NCBI GenBank assembly: GCA_964502175.1
Contig: CAZCVE010000022.1
Location: forward strand, 62,001 to 126,000
Direction of reading: 5' to 3'
DNA: 64,000 bases
Source: JAFLCL01 sp964502175
Lineage (GTDB): Bacteria; Myxococcota_A; Polyangia; Polyangiales; Sandaracinaceae
Positions 8,735 through 16,894 of this stretch are shown piece after piece. Numbering within the stretch: position 1 is the first letter of the stretch; each line of letters begins with the position of its first letter. The notes under the pieces were generated by a model that was not told where the DNA came from, searched no databases, and worked only from the letters and a program-made list of their open reading frames with translations. A program made the translations under genes and the position numbers.

Positions 8735-8759
8735 AAAAAACCGTCTGGGCGAAGCCCAG
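8735..8759 (-). terminator. Intrinsic terminator-like hairpin with T6 in the pspA leader
   Basis: On the minus strand a CTGGGC/GCCCAG hairpin with a TTC loop (8745-8759) is followed by ACGG and six T (8735-8740). It points toward pspA and lies upstream of it, with no minus-strand gene ending just above. It may stop antisense transcription or act as an attenuator for pspA. Confidence 0.45.
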
Positions 8760-8828
8760 CGCGAAAAGCCCAGCGGACACGAGGACGCGCTCGCGGCGCG
8801 ATGGGCGACGTGGTAGCCGTCCGCGCGC

Positions 8829-9830
8829 ATGAACGAACCGACCGCCCCGAACCTTTCGAGCCCCCACGCCGCGCTCCGCGGAAAGACGCTGCTCGTCACC
8901 GGTGGCGCCGGCTTCATCGGCACCGCGCTGACGAAGGCGCTGTGCGACGCGAACCGCATCCGCATCTTCGACAACCTGCGCAGGAACGCGCTCGCGGACA
9001 CGGGCCTCGACGAGCACCCGAACGTGGAGCTGATCGTCGGCGACGTGCGTGACTTCGCCGCGCTGAAGAAGGCCACGGAGGGCGCCGACTACGTGGTGCA
9101 CATGGCGTCGATCGCCGGCGTCGACACGGTCCTCAAGCACCCCGTGCTCACGATGGAGATCAGCCTCGAGGGCACGATGAACGCGCTCCGTGCCGCGAAG
9201 GAAGTCGGCAACGTGCAGCGCTTCATCGACTTCTCGACGAGCGAGGTCTTCGGCAGCTACGCGTTCCGCGTGCGCGAGGCCGACGTCACGAGCCTCGGGG
9301 CCGTCGGCGAAGCGCGCTGGACGTACGCCGTGTCGAAGCTGGCGACCGAGCATCTCGCGCACAACTACTGGAAGCAGTTCTCTCTTCCCACCTGCTCGAT
9401 CCGTCCCTTCAACATCTACGGCCCCGGCCAGGTCGGCGAGGGCGCGATCCACGCGTTCGTGGTGCGCGCGCTCAAGAACGAGGCGATCACGATCCACAAC
9501 GAGGGCGATCAGATCCGCAGCTGGTGTTACATCGACGACATCGTCGACGGCATCCAGCGCGCGCTCGTGCTCGACAGCGCGGTGGGTCAGTCGTTCAACA
9601 TCGGCAACGCGCGCAGCACGATCACCATCTACCAGCTCGCGCAGCTGATCATCCGGCTCTCGGGCGCGACCTCCCCGATCGAGTTCGTGAAGTGGGACTT
9701 CCCGGACGTGGAGCTCCGCGTGCCCGACGTGAAGAAGGCCGAGCGCCTCCTCGGCTTCCGCGCGCACGTCGATCTCGAAGAGGGCATCGGCCGCACGCTC
9801 GCGTGGTACCGCCAGAAGCTCGGCCTCTGA
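8829..9830 (+). CDS. NAD-dependent epimerase/dehydratase (extended SDR)
   Basis: 333 residues, standard extended-SDR length. The Rossmann motif TGGAGFIGTAL is at about 25-35, with DVRDFAAL and VVHMASIAGVDTV next. The catalytic STSEVFG and Tyr-x-x-x-Lys YAVSK are present, as is the sugar-nucleotide segment SIRPFNIYGPGQVGEGAI. The family interconverts or decarboxylates NDP-sugars; closest in feel are UDP-glucose 4-epimerase and UDP-glucuronate decarboxylase. The exact substrate cannot be read from sequence and there is no sugar gene cluster around it. It is divergent from pspA. Confidence 0.85.
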   Translation: MNEPTAPNLSSPHAALRGKTLLVTGGAGFIGTALTKALCDANRIRIFDNLRRNALADTGLDEHPNVELIVGDVRDFAALKKATEGADYVVHMASIAGVDTVLKHPVLTMEISLEGTMNALRAAKEVGNVQRFIDFSTSEVFGSYAFRVREADVTSLGAVGEARWTYAVSKLATEHLAHNYWKQFSLPTCSIRPFNIYGPGQVGEGAIHAFVVRALKNEAITIHNEGDQIRSWCYIDDIVDGIQRALVLDSAVGQSFNIGNARSTITIYQLAQLIIRLSGATSPIEFVKWDFPDVELRVPDVKKAERLLGFRAHVDLEEGIGRTLAWYRQKLGL

Positions 9831-9848
9831 CGCGCGCGCTCGACGCGT

Positions 9849-9886
9849 TGGGTGAGTCGGGGCGCTGGGTGAGTCGGGGCGCTGGG
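9849..9886 (+). repeat. 17-bp tandem repeat, 2.2 copies
   Basis: The unit TGGGTGAGTCGGGGCGC occurs at 9849-9865 and 9866-9882 with four more bases of a third copy. It lies in the gap between the epimerase stop and the next gene, so it could affect spacing or termination there. Confidence 0.85.
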
Positions 9887-9938
9887 AACATCGCCGTTGA
9901 CGGCGAGGGCCCGCGGACACGAAGATCCTCCGTCCGGA

Positions 9939-11117
9939 ATGACGCAATTCGTCTCGAGTGGCTCCGCCAAGGGCGTGCGAACGATCTCTCTCGACGCCGT
10001 TCGCGCCGATGGCTGGTTCGAGCGACTCGGCGCCGGCTCGGCCGCGTTCGCGCAGCTCTGCCAGATCGTGGGCGACCGGTTCGTCGCGTTCTCGATCGTC
10101 GCGGGCTTGCGCATCACCGCGCTCCAGGTCGATGGCCGCAACGCGGAGCGCTCGAACATCGAGTTCGGGCTCGGCGAAGAGGGCCCCACGCAGAAGATGA
10201 CGCTGGGCGACTTCCGACGTCGTCTCGCGAACGCGCTGATCGGCGAAGAAGACGTGGCCGCGCGTCTCGAGCACGACGTCTCGCCCGAGGCGCTCCAGGC
10301 GTTCATCGGAGTGCGCAACGTGCTGCTCGCGCCGGTGCTGGGCATCGAGCTGCTCGAGCTCCGCATCCCCGACGACGAAGAGCTCGGCGCGCGCGTCTCG
10401 TGTCGCGTCGACGAGCTCGACGCCGACCTCAGCGTCGACGAGCTCCGCGACATGGTGCGCGAGCGCATCCGCGGCGAGGCCGACAAGTACCGCGCGGGCA
10501 CTCCGTTCGCGATCGATCTCGCCGCGATCCCGGAGGCCGAGCTCGCCGCGAGCGAGGGACGTCACGAGCGTGTCGTGTCGCTCCTCGGTGGCTGGCCGGG
10601 CCCGCTCTCGATGATCCTCCGCACGCCCGAGGGCATGGCGATCACCGACGAGCCGCGCCGCGGCATCGTGCGCGCGCTCGGCCTGCTCGGGTCTGCGTAT
10701 GCCGCGCTGGGCCGGAACGACTGGGCCGAAGACGTGCTGCGCCTCGGCATCCAGTGGGGCGGCGACGGCGCGCACGGCGCGGATCTCTTCCGACGCCTCG
10801 GCGAGGCCTACATGCTGAGCGAGCGCTCGGGCGAGGCGATCGGCCTGCTCCGCCGCGCGCTCGCGCTCTGGGAGAACGACACGGAAGAGACGCCCGAGGC
10901 GCTCCGTGACGCGCGCGCGCTGACACACAGCGCCCTCGCGCGAGCGTTCGGGCTGCGAGGCCGCCACGTCGCTGCGCTGATCTCGATCGAGAGCGCTCTC
11001 TCGTACGGCGCAGACGCCGAGTCGCTCGCGACGACGCGCGCCGCGGCCGAGTCGTTCGTGGGCACGCACTGGGCGCGCTTCCGCTCGCACGTGCTCGCCG
11101 AAGGCCAGGCGGGCTGA
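9939..11117 (+). CDS. Hypothetical protein with C-terminal TPR-like repeats
   Basis: 392 residues, no family recognised with certainty. The N-terminal 170 residues are mixed alpha/beta with acidic stretches (DELDADLSVDELRDMVRERI). Residues about 220-370 show TPR-like helices (ALGLLGSAYAALGRNDWAEDVLRLG, RRLGEAYMLSERSGEAIGLLRRAL). No signal peptide, so it is probably a cytoplasmic scaffold. ATG 9939 is chosen over an upstream TTG at 9897, which would add a Gly/Arg-rich stretch unlike the rest. Its stop is followed after 2 bases by the GTG of the next gene, so they are likely co-transcribed. Confidence 0.72.
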   Translation: MTQFVSSGSAKGVRTISLDAVRADGWFERLGAGSAAFAQLCQIVGDRFVAFSIVAGLRITALQVDGRNAERSNIEFGLGEEGPTQKMTLGDFRRRLANALIGEEDVAARLEHDVSPEALQAFIGVRNVLLAPVLGIELLELRIPDDEELGARVSCRVDELDADLSVDELRDMVRERIRGEADKYRAGTPFAIDLAAIPEAELAASEGRHERVVSLLGGWPGPLSMILRTPEGMAITDEPRRGIVRALGLLGSAYAALGRNDWAEDVLRLGIQWGGDGAHGADLFRRLGEAYMLSERSGEAIGLLRRALALWENDTEETPEALRDARALTHSALARAFGLRGRHVAALISIESALSYGADAESLATTRAAAESFVGTHWARFRSHVLAEGQAG

Positions 11118-11119
11118 TC

Positions 11120-12679
11120 GTGATCGAGCGGCCTCCGAGGGCGTCGCTCTCGGTCGTCGCGTCGCTCGCGATGCTGGCGTCGATCGCTGCGTGTGGGGCA
11201 CGTCCCGCGCGGCCGCTGGTCCTCCTGCCGGACGAGCCGATCGCGTCGATCACGACGCCATCTCCCGCGCCCGACGCGCCGCTCGCCGACGACGACGTCG
11301 TGCACGATCTCGCGCTCGTGATCGACGTGCTCGAGCACGAGCACGAAGGTCGGGCCTTCGTGACGCCCGACACGTTCGCGAGCCTGCGCGCTCGCTTCGG
11401 CGAGATCACGCGCCGCTCGCACACGGCGCAGTCGTTCTGCGACGCGCTCGGCAGCGCGCTCACGTCGCTGATCGATCCGAGCGTGCGCGTGAGCCTCGAT
11501 CGGGATCTCGCGCACCGATGTCGTGGCGACGAAGGCACGGGCGGCGGCATCCCTTACGGGGGCTCGCGCATGGGCGAGGGCATCGCAGCGCAGGCGGCGC
11601 CGCTCCACGCGGTGCGTGTGGAGATCGCGCAGGTCCCCGTGGTGGTGCTCGGCATCCGAGCGTTCGCCTCGGAGGACGACCCTGCGTGGGCCGATCTCGG
11701 GATCTCGCTCGCGGCGGCGCAGAGCACGAACGCGGTCGTGATCGACCTGCGCGGCGCGCGCGGGAGCGACCCGTGGGCGCTCGCATCGCTCCTCGCCGCC
11801 TTCACGTCGGACGCGCCGCTCACGGAGCTGCACGTGTCCTCCACACCGCGCGGCGTGGCGATGCGGGCTGCCGCGCGCGAGCTCGGGCTGGGCGAGCCGG
11901 CGTCCGTCGAGCCCGCGCTGAGACGTCTCGCGCAGCCGTTTCCTCCGCGCGCGATACCGCTCGCGGAGATCAAGCGCGACATCATCGTGTTGATCGACGA
12001 CGCATGCGAGGAGGCCTGCGAGGTCGTCGCGCGCGTGCTCCAGACGCACGCGCGCGCGCAGGTCTTCGGGCAGGTGAGCTGGCAGCATCGTCTCTCGGCA
12101 GGAGATCCGGGCGTGCTCGTCCTGCCGCACACGGGCGTGCGCCTCGCGGTCCCGCTGCGCGCCGTCCTCGTCACGCGAGAGATCGGGCGCGTCACGGGGG
12201 ATCGAGGCTCGTGGTTCGATCGCCGCGGGTACGGCGGTCTGGACGCGCCGACCGAGCACGACGACATCCTGCCGAGCGCCGTGCGACAGGTCGCCGAGCG
12301 TGCAGCGCGACGCGCGCGCATCGCGCGGCTCTCCGAGGCGCCAGTGCCCGACTGTGCGACGTTCCCGCGCGCCGCGAGCATCGAGTCGATGCCGATCGAA
12401 GCACAGCACCGCCTCGAGAACCTCCACTCGCACGAGGCATCCTCGCGCGCGCTCGACGTGTGGGTCGACCTGCCACCGCTGTCCGCGTCGCAGCTGCTGC
12501 GCACGTGCCCGGGGCTGCACGTCATGAGCGTGACGCCGATCGGCGAGCCCGGTCTCCAGCAGACGATCGTGCACGTCACCTACGACGAGCTCCTCGACAT
12601 CACCCGCCTCGTCGTCCCCGAGGCCGTGAGCCGCATCCTCCTCCGCGAGCCGATGCGCGATCACATCGACACGGAGTGA
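11120..12679 (+). CDS. Lipoprotein with S41 peptidase-like fold, catalytic Ser apparently replaced
   Basis: 519 residues. The signal sequence ends MLASIAACGAR (lipobox IAAC). The middle part follows the C-terminal-processing protease (S41) layout: TNAVVIDLRGARGSDPWA, then IIVLIDDACEEACEVVARVLQ and ARAQVFGQVSW. In active S41 enzymes the second motif reads SxSASE, with the nucleophilic Ser just before ASE; here that stretch is EEACE, so the nucleophile position holds Glu (about residue 298). It may be a non-catalytic relative. It starts at GTG 2 bases after the TPR gene and ends abutting the convergent dehydrogenase gene. Confidence 0.65.
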   Translation: MIERPPRASLSVVASLAMLASIAACGARPARPLVLLPDEPIASITTPSPAPDAPLADDDVVHDLALVIDVLEHEHEGRAFVTPDTFASLRARFGEITRRSHTAQSFCDALGSALTSLIDPSVRVSLDRDLAHRCRGDEGTGGGIPYGGSRMGEGIAAQAAPLHAVRVEIAQVPVVVLGIRAFASEDDPAWADLGISLAAAQSTNAVVIDLRGARGSDPWALASLLAAFTSDAPLTELHVSSTPRGVAMRAAARELGLGEPASVEPALRRLAQPFPPRAIPLAEIKRDIIVLIDDACEEACEVVARVLQTHARAQVFGQVSWQHRLSAGDPGVLVLPHTGVRLAVPLRAVLVTREIGRVTGDRGSWFDRRGYGGLDAPTEHDDILPSAVRQVAERAARRARIARLSEAPVPDCATFPRAASIESMPIEAQHRLENLHSHEASSRALDVWVDLPPLSASQLLRTCPGLHVMSVTPIGEPGLQQTIVHVTYDELLDITRLVVPEAVSRILLREPMRDHIDTE

Positions 12680-13912
12680 TCAGCGCTTGCGTGCGTATCT
12701 GGCGAGGTAGCGCCACATGAGGAAGCGGCGGAACCACACGGTGAACGCGAAGAGGTCGAAGCAGATGGGGCCGAGCACGAGCAGGGAGCGCGCTCCGAGG
12801 CTCACGCCGTGGGGGAAGTCGCCGAGCGGGCGGTAAGGGCGGAGCGCGCTGCGGCCGGCGGCCTCGTCCTTCGCGCGCAGGATCGCGAGCACGTTCTTCG
12901 CGATCGCCGACGCCTGCACGATCGCCTCGATCGCGCGGCGCATCGCGCGGATCGGCGTCGTGCCCTCGTAGATCTGGATGATGTCACCGCCCGCGAAGAC
13001 GCCCGCGTGCGTGGCCGCGGTGGGCGCTTCGTCCCGCAGGCACTCCAGCGTCGGGCTCACACGCACCCAGCCGCGCGTGTCCGTGGACAGGCCGAGCTTC
13101 GAGGCGATGGGAGGCGGCGTGACGCCCGCGGACCAGATCACGAGATCGAACGGTCGCTCCGCGGTCGTCTCGCTCGCGGCGCCGCTCGACACCGCGTGCA
13201 CACGCGTGGTTCCGTCGGCGTCGACCTGCATCGAGGATCCGAGGCGCACATCCACGCCTTGTCGTCGCAAGACACGCAGCGCCGCGCGAGACACGAACGG
13301 CGTGAGGCCCTCGAGCAAGCGCTCACCGCGCTGCACGAGCGTGACGGTCGCGCCTTTCTTCCGCTCGGCCCACACCGCGAGCTCACCGGCGAGCTCGCAG
13401 CCCGAGATGCCGCCGCCCACCACCGCGATGCGCGTCGGTCGTTCGCGTCGATCCTCGAGCGCTGCGTCCACGGGCACGAGCTCCCGCGCGAACTTGAGCC
13501 CCGTGAGGTGCTTGGTGACGCTCGCGGGCGCGGCCTCGACGTGAGGAGGCGGCGCCACGTCGGATCCGAGCGCGACGACGACCGCGCGACCGCGCAGCGT
13601 GCGACCCGACGCGAGCGTGACGCTGTGGGCCGCGGGATCCATCGCGACGATCTCGCCGACGACGTACTCGCCGCCGTGGCTCGTCACGTAGCGCTCGGTG
13701 TCGAGCCTCGACTCTTCGACGGTGAGCCGCGCGGTGAGCCGCTCGTGGCAGAGCGGGATGTAGTCGTGCCGTGCGAGCCGATCGACCACGCAGAAGCGCG
13801 GCATCGCGCGCCCCGAGCGGCCCCCCGATCGACGCAGCAGCTGATGCACGAGCTCCACCCCGAGCAGGCTCCCGCCGAGGATCAAGACATCGGTGTCGAA
13901 CGCGTCCTGCAT
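12680..13912 (-). CDS. FAD-dependent NAD(P)H dehydrogenase, type II (NDH-2-like)
   Basis: 410 residues. Two dinucleotide-binding folds are visible: VLILGGSLLGVELVHQL near the N-terminus for FAD, and RIAVVGGGISGCELAGELAVWAE (about 165-190) for NAD(P)H. They are followed by the family pattern DLVIWSAGVTPPPIASKLGL and VFAGGDIIQIY. The C-terminal 60 residues contain a hydrophobic/amphipathic stretch (SLLVLGPICFDLFAFTVWFRRFLMW, about residues 373-397) suited to membrane attachment, as in NDH-2 enzymes that pass electrons to quinone without proton pumping. It starts 7 bases downstream of cysS, so the two are probably co-transcribed. Confidence 0.82.
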   Translation of the reverse strand: MQDAFDTDVLILGGSLLGVELVHQLLRRSGGRSGRAMPRFCVVDRLARHDYIPLCHERLTARLTVEESRLDTERYVTSHGGEYVVGEIVAMDPAAHSVTLASGRTLRGRAVVVALGSDVAPPPHVEAAPASVTKHLTGLKFARELVPVDAALEDRRERPTRIAVVGGGISGCELAGELAVWAERKKGATVTLVQRGERLLEGLTPFVSRAALRVLRRQGVDVRLGSSMQVDADGTTRVHAVSSGAASETTAERPFDLVIWSAGVTPPPIASKLGLSTDTRGWVRVSPTLECLRDEAPTAATHAGVFAGGDIIQIYEGTTPIRAMRRAIEAIVQASAIAKNVLAILRAKDEAAGRSALRPYRPLGDFPHGVSLGARSLLVLGPICFDLFAFTVWFRRFLMWRYLARYARKR

Positions 13913-13919
13913 CCCGGCC

Positions 13920-15416
13920 TCAGCCCGGGATGCGCCAGCTCGTTCCGCTCGGCCCGTCCATCAGCTCGACGCCCATCGCGACGAGCTCGTCCCTCAGCTG
14001 ATCGGCCTTCGCGAACTCCTTGCCGTCGCGCGCGGCCTTGCGCGCCGCGATGCGGGACTCGACGTCGGCGTCGGTGATGCCGCGCGCCTTGCTGCGCTTG
14101 TCTCGCAGGCCGCGCAGAAAGATCGGCGGCGTGGCGACGCCGATGCCGAGCTCACGGCGGAGCACGTCGAACGCTGCATCCGCTGCTTCGATCGCCTTCG
14201 CGGGAGAGGTGCCCTTCTTGCGCCGCGTTCCTTCGACGAGCTCGTTCACGGCCTTGAGCAGCTCGCTCAGCGCCGCGAGCGCCTGCGGCATGTTGAGGTC
14301 GTCGTCGAGCGCGCTGCCGACGTTGGCGACGAAGGTGGCGATCCCCTCGGGCACGTCGCCCTCGGCCACGATGCGCGATGGATCGATCGACGCGAGGCGC
14401 TCGCGCGTCTCGTAGAGGTACTCGAGGCGCTTCTCGCTCTCCTCGAAGAGCGGGAAGCCGAGGATGTTCCCCGCGTCATCGAGCGTGACGTCGAAGTTGA
14501 GCGGCGAGCGGTAGTGCACCGTCATCATCGCGAAGCGCATCGACTCGGGCGCGTAGCGGTTGAAGAGCTCACGCGCGGTGAAGAAGTTGCCGAGGCTCTT
14601 CGACATCTTCTCTTTGTCGACCTCGACGAAGCCGTTGTGCATCCAGTGGCGCGAGAGCGGCGCGCCGTTGCCGGCCTCGCTCTGCGCGACCTCGTTCTCG
14701 TGGTGCGGGAACACGAGATCGAGACCGCCGCCGTGGAGATCGATCGTCGTGCCGCAGTGCTTGCTGCACATCGCCGAACACTCGATGTGCCAGCCCGGTC
14801 GGCCGTGTCCCCACGGGCTCGCCCAGCCCCACGCGTCGGCGTCTTGGCTCTTCCACAGCGCGAAGTCCGCAGGGTGCTTCTTGCGCTTGGTCTCTTCGTC
14901 CGAGAGGCGTCCGCTCGCGCCCTCGACGAGCGCCTCCACGGGGCGGTGCGAGAGCTTTCCGTAGCCCTCGAACGACGGCACGTGGAAGTACACGTCGCCG
15001 TCCACCGCGTACGCGTGGCCCTTCTCGATGAGGCCCTCGATGAACGCGATGATCTCCGCGATGTGGCCCGACACCGTGGGCTCGACGTCCGGCGGGAGGT
15101 TGCCGAGCGACTCCATGTCCTCGTGGAAGTGCTTGGTGAAGCGCTCCGCGAGGGCCGTCGGCGTCTCACCGCGCTCCTTGGCGCGGTTGACGATCTTGTC
15201 GTCGACGTCGGTGATGTTGCGGACGTACTTGAGCTCGAGCCCGCGGCTGCGCAGGTGTCGCGCGAGCACGTCGTAGATCACGTAACAGCGCGCGTGCCCG
15301 ACGTGCGAGTAGTCGTAGACGGTCGGACCGCAGACGTAGATGCGCGCCTTGCCCGGCTCGGCCGGAACGAAAGGCTGCTTCTTCGCGGTCATCGTGTCGT
15401 AGAGCGTGATCGTCAT
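13920..15416 (-). CDS. cysS: Cysteinyl-tRNA synthetase
   Basis: 498 residues. A class I synthetase that charges tRNA-Cys. The signatures are complete: Cys29 of the zinc site in IYVCGPTVYDYSHVGHAR with the HIGH-equivalent HVGH at 38-41, ECSAMCSKHCG, GGGLDLVFPHHENE with the remaining zinc ligands, and KMSKSLGN near residue 270. The C-terminal domain ends with an ARDGKEFAKADQLRDEL helix typical of the anticodon-binding region. Start ATG at 15416. It lies just upstream of the NDH-2-like gene. Confidence 0.97.
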   Translation of the reverse strand: MTITLYDTMTAKKQPFVPAEPGKARIYVCGPTVYDYSHVGHARCYVIYDVLARHLRSRGLELKYVRNITDVDDKIVNRAKERGETPTALAERFTKHFHEDMESLGNLPPDVEPTVSGHIAEIIAFIEGLIEKGHAYAVDGDVYFHVPSFEGYGKLSHRPVEALVEGASGRLSDEETKRKKHPADFALWKSQDADAWGWASPWGHGRPGWHIECSAMCSKHCGTTIDLHGGGLDLVFPHHENEVAQSEAGNGAPLSRHWMHNGFVEVDKEKMSKSLGNFFTARELFNRYAPESMRFAMMTVHYRSPLNFDVTLDDAGNILGFPLFEESEKRLEYLYETRERLASIDPSRIVAEGDVPEGIATFVANVGSALDDDLNMPQALAALSELLKAVNELVEGTRRKKGTSPAKAIEAADAAFDVLRRELGIGVATPPIFLRGLRDKRSKARGITDADVESRIAARKAARDGKEFAKADQLRDELVAMGVELMDGPSGTSWRIPG

Positions 15417-15514
15417 GGGAAGGACGGCCTTGTAGCGCGAGCCCGCCCAAACGCGAAGCGAGCGCCGTCTCTACGAGACGCCGAGCTGCGACACCTCGGA
15501 CATGATCGAAGGGG

Positions 15515-15886
15515 TCAGCGAAGGCGCTCGGCCAACAGCACGGCAGCAGCCGCTTTCGTGGTTCGCCCGCTCGCGACACCGAGGGTGAGCTCGACGAGCT
15601 CGTCTTCGTCGAGATCGAGGTCGAGGTCGTTGAGATAGACGAACGAGATCATCGCGGCCGCTGCGACTCGCTCGTTGCCGTCGACGAACGGATGGTTCTG
15701 CGCGAGGTGGACGAGGTACGCGGCGGCCATCTCGGGCAGCGTCGCGTGGAGGTACCGCCCGTCGAACGACGCCTCGGGCGAGGCGACCGCCGACTCGAGC
15801 AGCCCGAGGTCGCGGATGCCCGTTCCGCCGCGTATCCGCCGTTCGAGCGCGTCGCAGAGCAGGGCTGGGTCGGGGTCGATCGGCAC
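15515..15886 (-). CDS. Doc/Fic-family death-on-curing toxin-like protein
   Basis: 123 residues, the size of Doc. The Fic-fold core reads LPEMAAAYLVHLAQNHPFVDGNERVA; His65 aligns with the catalytic His and the loop is HPFVDGNER where Doc has HPFxDGNKR, so the conserved Lys is Glu72. Doc phosphorylates EF-Tu and arrests translation, while other Fic proteins AMPylate. No antitoxin gene precedes it: the upstream side is the opposite-strand DUF3592 remnant. The GTG start fits Doc length. It may be inactive or neutralised from elsewhere. Confidence 0.75.
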   Translation of the reverse strand: MPIDPDPALLCDALERRIRGGTGIRDLGLLESAVASPEASFDGRYLHATLPEMAAAYLVHLAQNHPFVDGNERVAAAAMISFVYLNDLDLDLDEDELVELTLGVASGRTTKAAAAVLLAERLR

Positions 15887-15904
15887 GCGTGGGAGCGATC
15901 CCAG

Positions 15905-16093
15905 GTGACCGGCACGATCCCGGTTCGCTACCTCGCAGACGACCCGCGCGTGAACGAGCCCCTCGACATGATCGGCGAGGGAGCAGGATCGGCGCTGGCG
16001 CAGATGGCGGGAGGCGCCGTGTGCTGCCTCCTCGCGGTGCTGGCCCCGCTCGGCTTCATCCTGCTCGTGGTGCGCGGCGGCAAGGGCGGATGA
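15905..16093 (+). pseudogene. DUF3592-like C-terminal remnant with one membrane segment
   Basis: A 62-residue reading frame (GTG 15905) reads TGTIPVRYLADDPRVNEP then a hydrophobic helix (AVCCLLAVLAPLGFILLVV). The first part resembles the end of DUF3592-type domains (V-x-Y-x-P-x-x-P), which normally follow about 80 residues and another membrane helix that are absent here. The upstream sequence is instead the Doc gene on the other strand, so this looks like the 3' piece of a gene truncated by a rearrangement. It could also be a genuine small membrane protein. Confidence 0.45.
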
Positions 16094-16109
16094 CGTCGCG
16101 TGCCTCGCG

Positions 16110-16763
16110 TCAGTGAGCCCGCGAGTCGGAGCGTGGAGCGGCGAGGTACGCGACGGTGAAGAGCGCGCCGAAGACGAGGGTGACCATCCAGGCCTTGGAG
16201 TGCGCGAGAGGATCGACGAACGTCGGGAGCACGTCGCTGAGCACGGCGCCCGGATGCAGCACCGCGTCCCAGCTGTTCAGGCGCACGAAGCGACCGAGGT
16301 AGATGCCGAAGCCGCTCGCGAACGTCGCGAGGCCGAGCATCACGAAGGTCACGCGTGGACCGAAGAGCGCCAGCAACGTCACGCGCGCCTGGCGCAGCGC
16401 GGCCACGCCGAGCACCACGCCTGCGATCGCTGCGCTGCCGAACAGCGCGATGTCGAACCACAGCGGAGCACCGGGCCGCGCGCGCAGGTGGATGAGATCG
16501 GTGACGACGTAGGGCGCGTTCGGCAGGAACAAGAGGCACCCCGCGAGCAGACCGATCGCGATCCCGCTCCGCTCCTTGCGGTGCGCGTACGACGCCATCA
16601 TGGCGAACCCGAGCGGGATCGCGGCGAGCACGAGGTTGAACACGAGGAAGCCCAGCCGTGTCGATCCGGTGTGCTGCCACCGCGCGATGTACAGCGCCGC
16701 GGTGAACAGGAAGGGCAGCACGGCCCGGGCGTGGACACGGAGAGACTCGACGGCGCGCGACAT
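16110..16763 (-). CDS. DUF1361 family multi-pass membrane protein
   Basis: 217 residues with about six membrane helices. The family signature is clear: GFLVFNLVLAAIPLGFA, then FLPNAPYVVTDLIHLRAR and PLWFDIALF, with SGFGIYLGRFVRLNSWD in a later loop. DUF1361 proteins are widespread and uncharacterised. ATG 16763 begins MSRAVESLRVHARAVLPF; longer upstream reading would run into sequence shared with the next gene region. It ends 16 bases from the convergent DUF3592-like remnant. Confidence 0.85.
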   Translation of the reverse strand: MSRAVESLRVHARAVLPFLFTAALYIARWQHTGSTRLGFLVFNLVLAAIPLGFAMMASYAHRKERSGIAIGLLAGCLLFLPNAPYVVTDLIHLRARPGAPLWFDIALFGSAAIAGVVLGVAALRQARVTLLALFGPRVTFVMLGLATFASGFGIYLGRFVRLNSWDAVLHPGAVLSDVLPTFVDPLAHSKAWMVTLVFGALFTVAYLAAPRSDSRAH

Positions 16764-16894
16764 GGCCGCGCAAACCGACGCCGAGGGCGGCCCGATTCCC
16801 GACTCGTGCCCAGAGCCCGCGACACGTCGAACGAGTCGGTCGACCCGTCGCCATCGGGGCGTCAGTCGTCGAGCCCGACCGTCCGTGTGTGGCG

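Noticed and set aside
8649..11201. 850-residue minus-strand open frame
   Set aside because: Antisense to the epimerase and TPR genes; composition is Arg/Ala/Glu/His noise typical of high-GC shadow frames.
15417..15514. Antitoxin gene for the Doc-like protein downstream of it
   Set aside because: The 98 bases hold no open frame of useful length with a start signal on either strand.
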